Of a stretch of DNA of 64,000 nucleotides, positions 25,262 to 38,000 are shown piece by piece. Origin of the DNA: Heterodera schachtii (lineage: Eukaryota > Nematoda > Chromadorea > Rhabditida > Heteroderidae). Numbering within the stretch: position 1 is the stretch's first letter; each line of letters opens with the position of its first letter. The notes beneath the pieces were generated by a model, which saw nothing but the letters and a program-made list of their open reading frames with translations, was not told the origin of the DNA and did not search any database. Where the stretch lies: NCBI GenBank assembly GCA_023374025.1, contig SIJG01000039.1, positions 455,696-519,695 on the forward strand. Direction: 5' to 3'. Made by a program: the position numbers and the translations under genes.

Positions 25262-25464
25262 CAAATCGCATTCAAAAAAGTCGGTCGGTTGTTTCGGTTT
25301 TTTGATAATTTCGGTCGGTCGGTTTCGGTTTAAAAACCGAAAAAAACCGAAACCGAAAAAAACCGAAAAACTCAAAAATTTCTCGGTCGGTTTGTTCGGT
25401 CAAAAACGAAAACTGTAAAAAACCGAAAAAAACCGAAAAAAAAAACCGACCGGTCCGATCTCTA

Positions 25465-28400
25465 ATTAATATCTATTAGATTATTCAAATCTGCAGTATA
25501 TGGAATAACATAATAATTGAATTTAAACTTTTTGATTATTACACATGAGAGAATACCATAGATAAATAATATAAATCATTTTATTATTAAAAATACAATA
25601 AAATTTAATAATAAAAAGGAAATTCTCAAGCATTTTTATATTCAACAGAAAATTGATTGGATGCAAACAAGAAACCGACTGAGGAAATACAGCATGGGAT
25701 AAAAAAGATAAGGCCAAATTAAGTAAGTAAACGTACATAAAGAAAAACCTAATTAAGACAAAAATTAAAGGATTTTATATTTTGAATTCCAATTTAGAAT
25801 TTTTTATAATAAATTAAAAATGAATTTACATTCGATCATTTAAAATGTATAAAATAAATTTTGAACAAAATTTTGTAGTGAATAATTAATAAAATGAATC
25901 TTTTCCGCGTGGTTATAAACAGGGAATTATAATAAAGAAAATTAATTTCAACAGTTAATAAAATAACATATTTTATCTATTTTATTTCTTTTATTCGTGC
26001 TTAAAATTGTATTATTTATAATAAACGTAGTAAACAAATATTTAGGAAAAGATAGAAAATAATTGCTATATTGAAATATTAATTTATTTGTTTTTAGCGT
26101 ACTTTGGTACACTTTTATATAAAATTTTATATATGGACTAAAAGAAATATTTTAAAACATTTTTATTTTTAAATTTATTTTTTCTTGAAGCAAATAAAAA
26201 AAATTATATTTATTGTTTGAACTCTTAAATTTATTTATCCCGCAATTATTATATTATCATATAATTGCCTTCAAAGAAAATTATTATGAAATCTCTAAAA
26301 CTCTCTATTTGTCTATAAATTTAAGTGTTTTTTTAATAAGATTTGTTTCAGAATAAAATAATTTTGAGTTGTTGAACAATTAAATACAAATAAAAGCCAT
26401 AATAGAATTTAAATTAATTTAAATTTTTAAAAAAGTATTTCAAAATTACACGCAAAACATTTTTCATGCAAATTTTCTTTTATTAAATTTATAAAGAAAA
26501 CGATGATCATGCGATATATGACAAAGTAAATATTTATAAATATATAAAAGCTTTAATTACTCTATATTTTTGTTATATTTACAAATTTTTTCGAATAGTT
26601 TTATACTTTTTTTGAATAAATAAAATTTAAAATTTAAACAAAGTTGTACTATAAGAAAAAATAAATTGCATTATTTGAGTTTTTTACAATAAAAAAAACA
26701 TACATTCATTAAAAAAAGAATTTTATTATTATTTTCACAAAGAATAATTATTTAACCTTTTTGGAATATTGTAAAACAAAAAAATTAATAATTTAAACTA
26801 ATGATGAAATAAAATCTATTTTTAAAGTTGTTTGTTAGTAAACTCTCTTTTGATTTTGCTTACCTTAAAATTAGATAAAGAATTATTAAATATAATAAAA
26901 TATAAAAATAAGACGGAGAAATAGTAAATATTATATTAATTAAGTATCTCTAGAGCGAGTTAAAGACATTTAATTTAATATTAATATAATCAAAAAAATC
27001 ATTTCAAAAATATAATATAATTAAATTAATAAAATAAAAAAAATCAAACAAAAATATTAATAAATTCTATGCAAATAACAAATGAAAAGAAAAGTAGAAT
27101 TTATATATTCCAACAGAAAATATTAAGAGAGAAAAAACAATAATTAAATCAATGAAAAGTGCCATTTCCTTATCAAAATGTGTCTTAAAAAACAGATACA
27201 ATTTTCATCAAATTACAAATAAAAGAGATTTTCTTCATTTTTAAATATGTATCAATGAACATAAGCAATTATTTTTAATAAGTTAAAAAGAAGGGTAAAT
27301 AGAGCAGTTCATGGGCGATAAACTTGAGACAATTTATTTATTACCAATATATTCATCTCAATACTCACTTTCAAAATAATTTCTGAGAGCACAATTCAAA
27401 ATGTGGCAATGAATTATAACAACGAATTATGAAATGAATAAATCTTATAAATAATTTTTCATTAATGTACTTTTTATTATGATGATTTTGTTCCTATTTT
27501 GTATCATTTTTTATTTTAAGGTCATATTGTGATAAGAAACATAAACAAATATGCTAAAAAGCAATATTTAATAATACGGAAGATCTAACAATAAGTTAAA
27601 ACAATAAAATCAAAAAAAATATTAAATAATAAACGAGAAAGCTAATTGATATGACATTTACAAAATGAGAATTTGGAATTAATTGTAAATTTCCATGCAA
27701 AAATAAATAATAAGACACTTCTTAATTGCTCACATTCAGAGTTATTATTTATTCATCTTAAAGAAAGTAATTTAAAAAATATTAACAAATTTTTTTTAAT
27801 TAAAATAATAAATGAATTTAATGGCAAACAAAAAATTTTTATTTTATATACTTTTTTAAATGAATTAAAACTGATAAATTGTTGTTTTATATAAACTTAT
27901 ATTTGGCTTATAATATAAGAAAATTATATTATAAATGAAAAAATTAAATCTTAATAAAAAGAGCCAATAAAATTAATTTTATAAATTAATGATAAAAGAA
28001 AAATAATAAACCTTGCGTCCCTAGGGCTAAAATATGCGGACGTCATCAATTTGATTAAAATAATTTTCTAAATATATTAAATTCCATTATTTATACCAAA
28101 TTATTTAGATTTACTATAATTTTATTTTAAAAAATTATTTATTATTTAAAAAAATGGCATATAGTAAAATTTAATTAATACTCATATATTAGTAAAAGAA
28201 AATATATAAAAATTGCAGATAAAAGATATTAAAAATTAAAAAAATATTATTATTTTAAATAAAAAAGAAAACATTCTTTGATTTTTGATTTTTTAAAAGA
28301 AATTTTGACTAATTTTTGTTTGGGTTTAATAAATTTCACAGAAACAAGTACAAATAGTATGTTAATTAAATGATAAAGAGTTAAACATAACACAAATAAA

Positions 28401-29900
28401 TAAATACGCAAGTAAAAATTGAAATTCTATTAAAATAATACAATAATAAAATTAAAATAATTTAGCAACGAATATTTATTGAAATTCGAATCGAAGAAAA
28501 TAATTAAATGAAATAAATTAAAATAATTATTATAGAAAATCAATCGTATTTTCATCATAAGAAAATATTATTTTGTATTTAAATATTTCATGAAATAAAA
28601 AACAAAAATGTTTTTAATTTAAAATCATATTTCTTACAAAAATAAATAATAATTTAAAGATAAAATATAAAGCAAAGAAATAACAAAAAATCACAATAAT
28701 AAATAATAAAAAATAATTTATCATTTTTAAATATTATAATTGAATATTGATTAAATTTACTTAAATAAACGTTAATTTTCGCTTTCAGATATAATTTTAA
28801 ATTTGCTTTAATATAATTTTATTTATAAAGTATATTTTTAATTAATTATTTTAATTCATTAAAAATATGTTCAGAAATTTTTTGGCATAAAGTCGTCAAA
28901 TTTTGAAATTCTCATTTACCAATAAAAACTTATTTTTGACCAAATATTTTATTGAATATAAAATTAATTTATTTGTAGAAAAAATATATAAGGTAACTTT
29001 AAATCTTGAATAAAAAATAATGTGAATTTTTATATAAAATTTTACTAGTTTTTTATTCTTTTAAAATTTTTATTTAAAGGTTTTATAATGATTTTTTTTT
29101 TACTTATCATAAACAGGAATTGTTTTTTAATCTTTATTTATTTTTTCAAAGAATTTAATGTTTATAATTATACTCGCATGACCATGGCGAATAGAAAAAT
29201 AAGCTCAGCAAATTTTTGATAAATTAATTATTATTTTCATTATATTTTCTGTTTTTCGTAGGGCTTCCTGTAGGCTTATTTTCTAAGTTTAATTTTTATA
29301 TTTTCTGCTTTAAAATAAATTTTTTGATCAAAAAATTTCCAAAACAAGCACATCGCTGTGAAAATGAATATTTTCTGGTTAAAAAAGCACATTCTTTGAC
29401 ACTGATTAAAGATAATTTGTATATTATTAAAAGAAAAAATAATCAAAAGTGTTTGAAAATGAATTTGACTACAAATTAACAATTTAATTTCGTCGCCACT
29501 TTCATAAAAGTTTATTTTTCCACTCATTTCTTTGTTTTTCTTATGTTCCCTTTCTGTCCTTTTTTAATTATTTTCTCTTTATTCAAATGCTATTTAAAGA
29601 AAATTGAACAATGAAGATAAAAAATACCAGAAAAGATTAAAGAATTTAATAGAAAAGCGTAAAATTTTTTTTTAATTTTCCAATATTTTTCCTTCTAGAC
29701 TTTTTCTTATATATTTAAAATTAATCCTTCAAATTCCTTTCGAGGGTTGTCAACTTAATTTATTTGGATGAGTTTCCCCACTTTTCTTTATTTTCCGATT
29801 TTTTTCGTCCTCATTTACTAATTTTATTTCATAAGGGGCATTTTCATATTTTTTCCAAAAAACAATTAAAAGCAATCATACAGCATTTCAAAAACTTCAA
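25465..29900. other. A+T-rich region, no gene seen
   Basis: Several short ORFs (for example 27673-27894 plus, 29276-29527 minus) use almost only A+T-rich codons and have no recognisable motif. I see no exon, RNA gene or repeat that I can support. Confidence 0.55.
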
Positions 29901-29909
29901 TTAAACATT

Positions 29910-30105
29910 TCGGAAAATATCCCCTAATAAATTGGTTTCATCAATGGTGGAAATTGTTTCGATATCAAAGGAAAGTCCGAGTGATTTTGTTAATCCCTTT
30001 TCTATTTTATTTTATTTATTATTATTGTATGACGATTCGTGTTTTTCTATTTGTATTGATTACTTACAATGTTTTTCGCTAGCAAATACGTTGCCTTGGG
30101 GTTTA
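29910..30105 (-). pseudogene. Decayed fragment related to the secreted two-module gene
   Basis: On the minus strand, 29932-29965 is nearly identical over about 32 bp to exon 4 of the gene at 30553-32214; both read TCGAAACAATTTCCA and then a CATTG.TGAA.CCAAT pattern. In exon 4's frame the fragment reads SKQFPPLMKPIY and then stops, against SKQFPALVKPIF in the gene. Another frame gives GLTKSLGLSFDIETISTIDE and runs to a stop at about 29912. Upstream a strong donor GTAAGT (about 30062-30067) suggests a former exon-intron structure. I read it as a broken paralogous copy lying downstream of the live gene. The plus-strand ORF 29932-30114 is its shadow. Confidence 0.5.
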
Positions 30106-30552
30106 CTCAAATAAAATTATAAAACAAAATAAAATAAAAACAATTATTAATCCATAATTATATTATGTTTGTCAACATTTATTTTCTTGACTTACCATAG
30201 TTTGTCTTTTTTTAATTTGTTTAAATTTCAAAATTTTTGAAAAACCATAAAACGAAAGCAAACCGTCTGAACGTACTTGTCCTATTTTAAATTATTATCG
30301 ACATGAAAGAAAACGAATTTTATAATTAAAATAAATTTTAAATTTATCCATTTAATAATAAGAAAATTTACAACAAAAAAAAGTTCAAAGAAAAATAGGA
30401 AGGAAAATTAAAACAAAATCGAAAAATTAAAAACAGGAAAAGAAGATAGAAGCATACTTACTCAAAGCAAAGATGGACACTTCCATAGAAATTGGGGGTT
30501 ATTTCAAACTCGAATTAAACTTGGATTTTCATCGAACTTTGAACCTAGCATA

Positions 30553-32214
30553 TTAGCAGAAGAAGAGTGATTTTGTGGACAAATAAAAAAATTTATGATA
30601 TGAAAAAGGCGACGAATTGAAAGTGCCAAAAATGTCATCATATTGTTGTTTCATCTGATATTCTTTTTCTTTATCATTTTCTGTTTCTTTTATTGCTTCA
30701 TCAAATTTTGCCTTTTCTTTATTAACATTTTTCCATATTTTTTTCATTTTTCGTTTAAATTTATAACAAACATTCATCATTTCATTTTCACCTTTTTGCC
30801 AAAAACATTTCGAAATATCATTCAAATTTTTGACAACATCAATTAAACTGCGAGGATAACGGCCTCCTATAAAAAATATTGGCTTCACCAATGCTGGAAA
30901 TTGTTTCGAAACCGTCGGATTTTTAGCTAAATAATTATCATTATTATTTTTTAATAAAAGAAAAATTGAAACAAATGTAAAACTCAAACAAACCTTCAGC
31001 ATTCAATCGGAATAAATATTCATATAAAATATCCATATAATTTCGATATTTTTGGCATTCATTCCGTTTTTTTAAATTTAATTTCTTCCCAATTTTTTCA
31101 CAGTGCCAATTCTTTTGCATTAAATATATAACGCCAAGACGGGCTTTATTTTTTTGCTTCAAATGCATTTCTATTTTCTGAGTTTCGTTTATCCCAAGAT
31201 AGAGCATGTGTCTGTCTTCATCATACCAATCAATATCTTCTCCTTTTATTTTCCTTATTAGACTTAAATATTTTAAATATTCTTCAGCCATCTTAAAAAA
31301 TTTCTCTGAATTTGTCGCTAATCCTTTGACAAATTCCGAAAATAACGCATCATCAATCTAAATTTGGAATTTATATAATTATCAGTGAATGTTTTGTCTC
31401 ACCCAATTCCATTTATCCTCGAATTTTGAACGGATAATTATCAAATGTTTGTCATCATTTATTTGCTTGGCTCTCCATGATTCGTATTTTATTGCATTTT
31501 TTATTGCATTTTCAGCTGCTTTTTTGAACATTTCCTTCAAATTTTCATCAAATATTTGTCGGGTTATTCCGTCTAAACTTTCATTTGTTTGCCATTCATA
31601 AGCTGTGTCAATTGCCAATTGCAAAATCATTTCATTAATTGACAATTTTTTATTCATATTCAGTCTTTCCTGATTCAACAATTTTAGTACAAAATTTTCC
31701 TTCATTTTTAGTTTGTTTAATTTATATTGATAATATTGTCCCACCGATTTTATAAAATAAAACTGCGAAATTCTGACCAGACAATTCACAGCATAAATTA
31801 TTGGTGCTTCAATTTCAATTTGCTTTTTAATACAAAATATTGGCTTCACTGTTGGAATTCCAACGTATTCTCTGCTTAAATATTCGTACAAAATGTCGGA
31901 ACATTTGCGATATTTTTGGCATTCTGTCCCTTCATATTCCTCAAATTTTGTCGCAATTTTGTCACAGTGCCAATTCATTCTCATAAAATGCATAATGCCA
32001 AGGTATGCTTTATATTTTTGCAACGAATATTCACTGATTTGCATTTTCTGATCATTTCTCACAAAAGAAATGTGCAGTTTGTCTTCTCCCTGATGAAAAA
32101 AACAATTAGGCAAATTAATCATCCTCTTTAATAACTCACCAATGGAATTGCATTTGTAAATAAAAATTGATGAGAAATGATAATAAAAAAAGGAATAAAG
32201 GAGTAAAATAGCAT
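30553..32214 (-). CDS. Predicted secreted protein with two related modules, unknown function
   Basis: Four exons on the minus strand: 32214-32140, 32089-31403, 31357-30994 and 30926-30553. Introns are 50, 45 and 67 bp with GTGAGT, GTGAGA and GTTTGT donors and TCATCAG, AATTTAG and TATTTAG acceptors; phases 0, 0 and 1 agree and the total is 1500 nt (499 residues plus stop). Exon 1 encodes a signal peptide: Met, a hydrophobic run (FIPFFIII) and FTNA before the likely cleavage. The mature part has two related modules. Module 1 (about residues 55-100) has LGIMHFMRMNWHCDKI, ECQKYR, DILYEYL and PTVKPIF. Module 2 (about 305-365) has LGVIYLMQKNWHCEKI, ECQKYR, DILYEYL and LVKPIF. The WHC...ECQKYR cysteines are conserved. 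The C-terminal part is charged, K/E-rich and perhaps helical. I do not recognise the family. A secreted, duplicated, lineage-specific protein could be a parasite effector, but that is inference. Confidence 0.75.
32140..32214 (-). other. Signal-peptide exon of the secreted gene
   Basis: This 25-codon exon is too short to appear as an ORF. The start is ATG at 32214-32212. It is the only frame that joins the next exon in phase through GTGAGT (32139-32134). Residues 2-20 are hydrophobic and TNA-IPL suits signal peptidase cleavage. Confidence 0.7.
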
Positions 32215-33395
32215 TATGTCAATCTTTATTAAGTATAAATTATCAAATTAAGCTTTCCCTATTTATTTGATTTACATTAAATAATGAAGGTATTCTTTAA
32301 AAATTGAGTTAGCAAATTTATTTACTAAATTGAATACAAAAAAATTCTAAAAATTGTAAATCGATGTCACTTATAAAACATTAAAGAATTTCTCAGTTGT
32401 CATTAATTTTAACTGCAAAGAATGAAACTCACTTTAATATTTTTGTTTCCAATTTCTGTAAAAAATCTTTGTTAAAGCAAAAAAAAAAAAAATTTACTTG
32501 CTATTTTTTAAATTGTTCAAAACTAAAATTCTTAGGTTTTATCTCAAAACTCTAAAATATGTACAAGTCAAATTTTGGATATTATTTTGGGCATTTAAAA
32601 AAACTTCCTTTAAAAACCTCAAAATTGTTAAATATATACGAAAAAGTGTAAAAGTCTAAAACATGTAGAAAAATATGTAATAATTAATAACCAGAAAACC
32701 AAAAAAAATGTAAAAAAAATCCGAGCTTTTGTTCGGAAACGCAAAAAAAAATAAATTGATATTTTAATTAAATTTGATTAATAATTTTTTGAAATTTTTT
32801 TATCAGACCCCTCCAAAATTAAGGGGATTTGTAATTGGTTTTAATTGTTTATTAATGGAAAAAACTTAAATTTAAAATTTCATTTCTAATTTTTCGCAAA
32901 CTTAAAAATAAAGTTATTAATAAAATTATCTAACCTAACAATTTGATTATAAAAAAAGTATTAATTTATTTATTTTGATTTAGTTTTCTAAATTAAAAAA
33001 ATTTGTCAAATTGAGAAAAGTAAAAACTTTTATCTCAATCTATTTTTTAATTAATTGAATTTTTATATTATATTAAATTATTATGAATTTTTTAAAATAT
33101 TGAATAAGATCAGTAGGATTATCAAATCAATTTTTTGCTTTATATAATTTGTTTATTATTATTATTATTATTATTATTAGATGCTGCAATTTTAAAATTA
33201 GATTATACAAAGTATTTAAATTCGAGCAATTGAGTCAAGCCTTTGTTCATTTTTCAATGTTCATTTATCTGAAAACAGAGTAAGTGGTTCTCGCCCTTTT
33301 GTTGATGATTTTTTTATTTTTACGAATAAACGAAATAATTTGTCAAATTGAGAAAAATAAATGATTAAAATAAAAAATGGCAAATCACTATTAAT
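32215..33395. other. A+T-rich region upstream of the secreted gene
   Basis: This should include the promoter of the minus-strand gene, but no recognisable element stands out. A (ATT)n microsatellite sits at 33152-33179. Confidence 0.5.
33152..33179. repeat. (TTA)n microsatellite
   Basis: About nine uninterrupted TTA/ATT triplets. Confidence 0.95.
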
Positions 33396-33399
33396 AAAT

Positions 33400-34030
33400 A
33401 GGGCGTCCTTTTTTAGGAACAAAAATCGCGAAATAGGCACCTAAAAAGGCATAAAAAATCACAAAATAGACATTAAATAGGCACAAAAATAGGCAAAAAA
33501 TTTTTTATGAACGCTTATTTAGGTAAGAAAACGCGTAAAAACTTAAAATTATCATTTGTAAATGAAGTTATTTAGTTTAAAGTTTTTTTCCGAATAATGA
33601 CAAATTTTTAAAGTAAAAATTTTTATTAAGAAAAAAATATTTAATTTTGGGATCATTTTTCAATTTCTTCTTTTCTTCCTTGGCATTTGGCCTTGCGAAA
33701 TTCCTAATTTTGTTGATTTTCGGAAAAAATTGTAATTTTGATTTTTATAAAATTCAACAAAATTTTTTGGAAAAGTTTGGTGAAATTTTCGTTTTGATGT
33801 TCTATTAAAAAGGCAAATTCAAATTAAATGATTGTCAAATATTATGCCAATTTATCAAAATTAATCAAAATTTTAAAGATCTGAAAAATTTTATTAACGC
33901 TTTTTAGGTATTAAATCACGTAAAAGCTTAAAATTCTCAATTGTAAATGAAGTTTATTAGTTTAAAATTTTTTCCCGAATAAGGATAATTTTTTAAAGTA
34001 AAAATTTTTATTAAGAAAAAAATATATTTA
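33400..34030 (+). mobile_element. Decayed copy of the GGCA-rich hAT-like family, with internal duplication
   Basis: It starts TAGGGCGTCC at about 33400 and continues with ATCGCGAAATAGGCACC and AAAAAGGCA words as in 24635-25261. A segment (about 33535-33660: ACGCGTAAAAACTTAAAATT through TTTTTATTAAGAAAAAAATA) is repeated about 375 bp on (about 33910-34035). No right terminus was found. Confidence 0.5.
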
Positions 34031-34250
34031 ATTTTTGGATAAATTTTTTGACAATTTTTTCTTTTTAATTATGTGTATAACCTAATATACTGTGCATTTA
34101 GATGGAATATTGATTATAATTCAATTAATTTTTATTACTTTAAATTTTTTGTTGAACTTCTAAAATTGGTAAATAGGCGATTAATCTTTTAGCAAAAATA
34201 ACAAAATAAACTTAGTTTTGAATATTTTTTTGCGATTTGTACAAGTTTTG

Positions 34251-35075
34251 AATGGGCATTAGTTTTGAGAAAGAATGATAATTGTCAAAATGAATTACGA
34301 TTTTTATTGTTTTATTATACTTTCTGTTTTTGCCAAAGGCATTTCCACCAAAAAATAAAGCGGTTAATTTTTAATTTTTTACAAGCAATTAAAACTAAAG
34401 ATTGGACCTGTTATTTGGTTTCCATGTTGAACCTGGACCTGTATTTTTGACAAATCCCAGAAAATCCAAATAGAGTGAAAACCTGAAATATCAAGTTTGG
34501 AACCATAATTGGCATAGATTATTTTTTGTTATGAAGATTTAACAAATGTTTAAACTATCAATTAATTACTCAGCAACATTTAAAAGTGTCTAATTGATAA
34601 TAAAATTCATTCTTTTTAATCATTTGTAAAATGTTTTTATCACAATTAAAATCATTTGCCATTAATAAGTATTTTCATTATTCGCGATTATTTTGTCTGT
34701 CACCCTCATTTTGAGAAAGAATAAAAAATTATTTTATTGTTTTTAATTTTGAAAAATGAAAAATATTCAATTTACCTCGCTTTAAAATGTACCAATTATG
34801 GCGGATGTTTTTCCTAAGTTATAAACAAATATAATTATTACTTCATACATGCAATAGTAAAAATCAATGCAATTATTTTTTGACAATCCACCAAATAATA
34901 AAAATGTATTAATAAAAATATTATTTTCTCATAAATATAAATTAAGAAGTCAAGAAGATATTGGGACTGTTTCGGTATTTTTAAATTTTAGTTGCAAAAA
35001 CATAAATTAAAACTGCGATTTTGGCCAGACACTTTCGCCATATAATTAATGAGTTTTCAATTTCAAAATGTTTCA
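34251..35075 (-). pseudogene. Decayed paralogue of the secreted two-module gene
   Basis: Minus-strand fragments match the gene at 30553-32214. At 35061-34990 the frame reads EIENSLIIWRKCLAKIAVLI, against EIEAPIIYAVNCLVRISQFY in exon 2. At about 34350-34325 KCLWQKQKV resembles KCFWQKGEN in exon 4. The order on the strand is the same, the spacing is different, and stops and shifts interrupt everything in between. This is an old, broken copy whose upstream end runs into the satellite array that starts at 35096. The plus-strand ORF 34265-34450 is a shadow. Confidence 0.45.
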
Positions 35076-35095
35076 ATTAATCACAAATTTGACTT

Positions 35096-38000
35096 CTTTG
35101 GATAATCCTACTGCTGATCAATTATTTTTTAAATAATTGCGTCATTATTAATAATTATATAGAAATTATATAAGAAAAAAATAGATTTAGATAATCCTAC
35201 CGCTGATCAATTATTTTTTAAATAATTGCGTCATTATTAATAATTATATAGAAATTATATAAGAAAAAAATAGATTTGGATAATCCTACTGCTGATCAAT
35301 TATTTTTTAAATAATTGCGTCATTATTAATAATTATATAAAAATTATATAAGAAAAAATAGATTTGGATAATCCTACTGCTGATCAATTATTTTTTAAAT
35401 AGTTGCGTCATTATTAATAATTATATAGAAATTATATAAGAAAAAAATAGATTTGGATAATCCTACTGCTGATCAATTATTTTTTAAATAGTTGCGTCAT
35501 TATTAATAATTATATAGAAATTATATAAGAAAAAATAGATTTGGATAATCCTACTGCTGCTCAATTATTTTTTAAATAATTGCGTCATTATTAATAATTA
35601 TATAAAAATTATATAAGAAAAAATAGATTTGGATAATCCTACTGCTGATCAATTATTTTTTAAATAGTTGCGTCATTATTAATAATTATATAGAAATTAT
35701 ATAAGAAAAAAATAGATTTGGATAATCCTACTGCTGATCAATTATTTTTTAAATAGTTGCGTCATTATTAATAATTATATAGAAATTATATAAGAAAAAA
35801 ATAGATTTGGATAATCCTACTGCTGATCAATTATTTTTTAAATAGTTATGTCATTATTAATAATTATATAGAAATTATATAAGAAAAAAATAGATTTGGA
35901 TAATCCTACTGCTGATCAATTATTTTTTAAATAATTGTGTCATTATTAATAATTATATAGAAATTATATAAGAAAAAAATAGATTTGGATAATCCTACTG
36001 CTGATCAATTATTTTTTAAATAATTGCGTCATTATTAATAATTATATAGAAATTATATAAGAAAAAAATAGATTTGGATAATCCTACTGCTGATCAATTA
36101 TTTTTTAAATAGTTGCGTCATTATTAATAATTATATAGAAATTATATAAGAAAAAAATAGATTTGGATAATCCTACTGCTGATCAATTATTTTTTAAATA
36201 ATTGAGTCATTATTAATAATTATATAGAAATTATATAAGAAAAAAATAGATTTGGATAATCCTACTGCTGATCAATTATTTTTTAAATAATTGCGTCATT
36301 ATTAATAATTATATAGAAATTATATAAGAAAAAAATAGATTTGGATAATCCTACTGCTGATCAATTATTTTTTAAATAGTTTCGTCATTATTAATAATTA
36401 TATAGAAATTATATAAGAAAAAAATAGATTTGGATAATCCTACTGCTGATCAATTATTTTTTAAATAATTGAGTCATTATTAATAATTATATAAAAATTA
36501 TATAAGAAAAAATAGATTTGGATAATCCTACTGCTGATCAATTATTTTTTAAATAATTGAGTCATTATTAATAATTATATAGAAATTATATAAGAAAAAA
36601 ATAGATTTGGATAATCCTACTGCTGATCAATTATTTTTTAAATAGTTGCGTCATTATTAATAATTATATAGAAATTATATAAGAAAAAAATAGATTTGGA
36701 TAATCCTACTGCTGATCAATTATTTTTTAAATAATTGCGTCATTATTAATAATTATATAGAAATTATATAAGAAAAAAATAGATTTGGATAATCCTACTG
36801 CTGATCAATTATTTTTTAAATAGTTGCGTCATTATTAATAATTATATAGAAATTATATAAGAAAAAAATAGATTTGGATAATCCTACTGCTGATCAATTA
36901 TTTTTTAAATAGTTGCGTCATTATTAATAATTATATAGAAATTATATAAGAAAAAAATAGATTTGGATAATCCTACTGCTGATCAATTATTTTTTAAATA
37001 ATTGTGTCATTATTAATAATTATATAGAAATTATATAAAAAAAAAATAGATTTGGATAATCCTACTGCTGATCAATTATTTTTTAAATAATTGCGTCATT
37101 ATTAATAATTATATAGAAATTATATAAGAAAAAAATAGATTTGGATAATCCTACTGCTGATCAATTATTTTTTAAATAGTTGCGTCATTATTAATAATTA
37201 TATAGAAATTATATAAGAAAAAAATAGATTTGGATAATCCTACTGCTGATCAATTATTTTTTAAATAATTGAGTCATTATTAATAATTATATAAAAATTA
37301 TATAAGAAAAAATAGATTTGGATAATCCTACTGCTGATCAATTATTTTTTAAATAATTGAGTCATTATTAATAATTATATAGAAATTATATAAGAAAAAA
37401 ATAGATTTGGATAATCCTACTGCTGATCAATTATTTTTTAAATAGTTGCGTCATTATTAATAATTATATAGAAATTATATAAGAAAAAAATAGATTTGGA
37501 TAATCCTACTGCTGATCAATTATTTTTTAAATAGTTGCGTCATTATTAATAATTATATAGAAATTATATAAGAAAAAAATAGATTTGGATAATCCTACTG
37601 CTGATCAATTATTTTTTAAATAATTGCGTCATTATTAATAATTATATAGAAATTATATAAGAAAAAAATAGATTTGGATAATCCTACTGCTGATCAATTA
37701 TTTTTTAAATAGTTGCGTCATTATTAATAATTATATAGAAATTATATAAGAAAAAAATAGATTTGGATAATCCTACTGCTGATCAATTATTTTTTAAATA
37801 GTTGCGTCATTATTAATAATTATATAGAAATTATATAAGAAAAAAATAGATTTGGATAATCCTACTGCTGATCAATTATTTTTTAAATAATTGTGTCATT
37901 ATTAATAATTATATAGAAATTATATAAGAAAAAAATAGATTTGGATAATCCTACTGCTGATCAATTATTTTTTAAATAATTGCGTCATTATTAATAATTA

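Larger units (their letters stand above)
23896..25464. mobile_element. hAT-like element with CGGTTT subterminal arrays, carrying nested insertions
   Basis: The left end TAGAGACCGGAC (23896) and the right end GTCCGATCTCTA (25453-25464) are near-perfect inverted repeats of the hAT TA..G type. Each end is followed by an array of TCGGTCGG/TTTCGGTTT and AAACCGAAA words (23910-24065 and 25278-25455) that can pair with itself and with the other end. Inside are a left-end fragment of the 3239 family (24180), a GC-rich hairpin (24348-24369) and a complete nested element (24635-25261). The 8-mers flanking the whole element (TATTATAT, ATTAATAT) match at only 5 of 8 positions, so it is older than its nested guest. 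No transposase is encoded. Confidence 0.75.

Noticed and set aside
28016..28045. Small GC-richer spot TGCGTCCCTAGGGCTAAAAT
   Set aside because: Too short, with no matching end or frame; left unassigned.
29276..29527. 83-codon minus ORF as another member of the secreted family
   Set aside because: No shared motif (WHC, ECQKYR, DILYEYL) and A+T-rich codons throughout.
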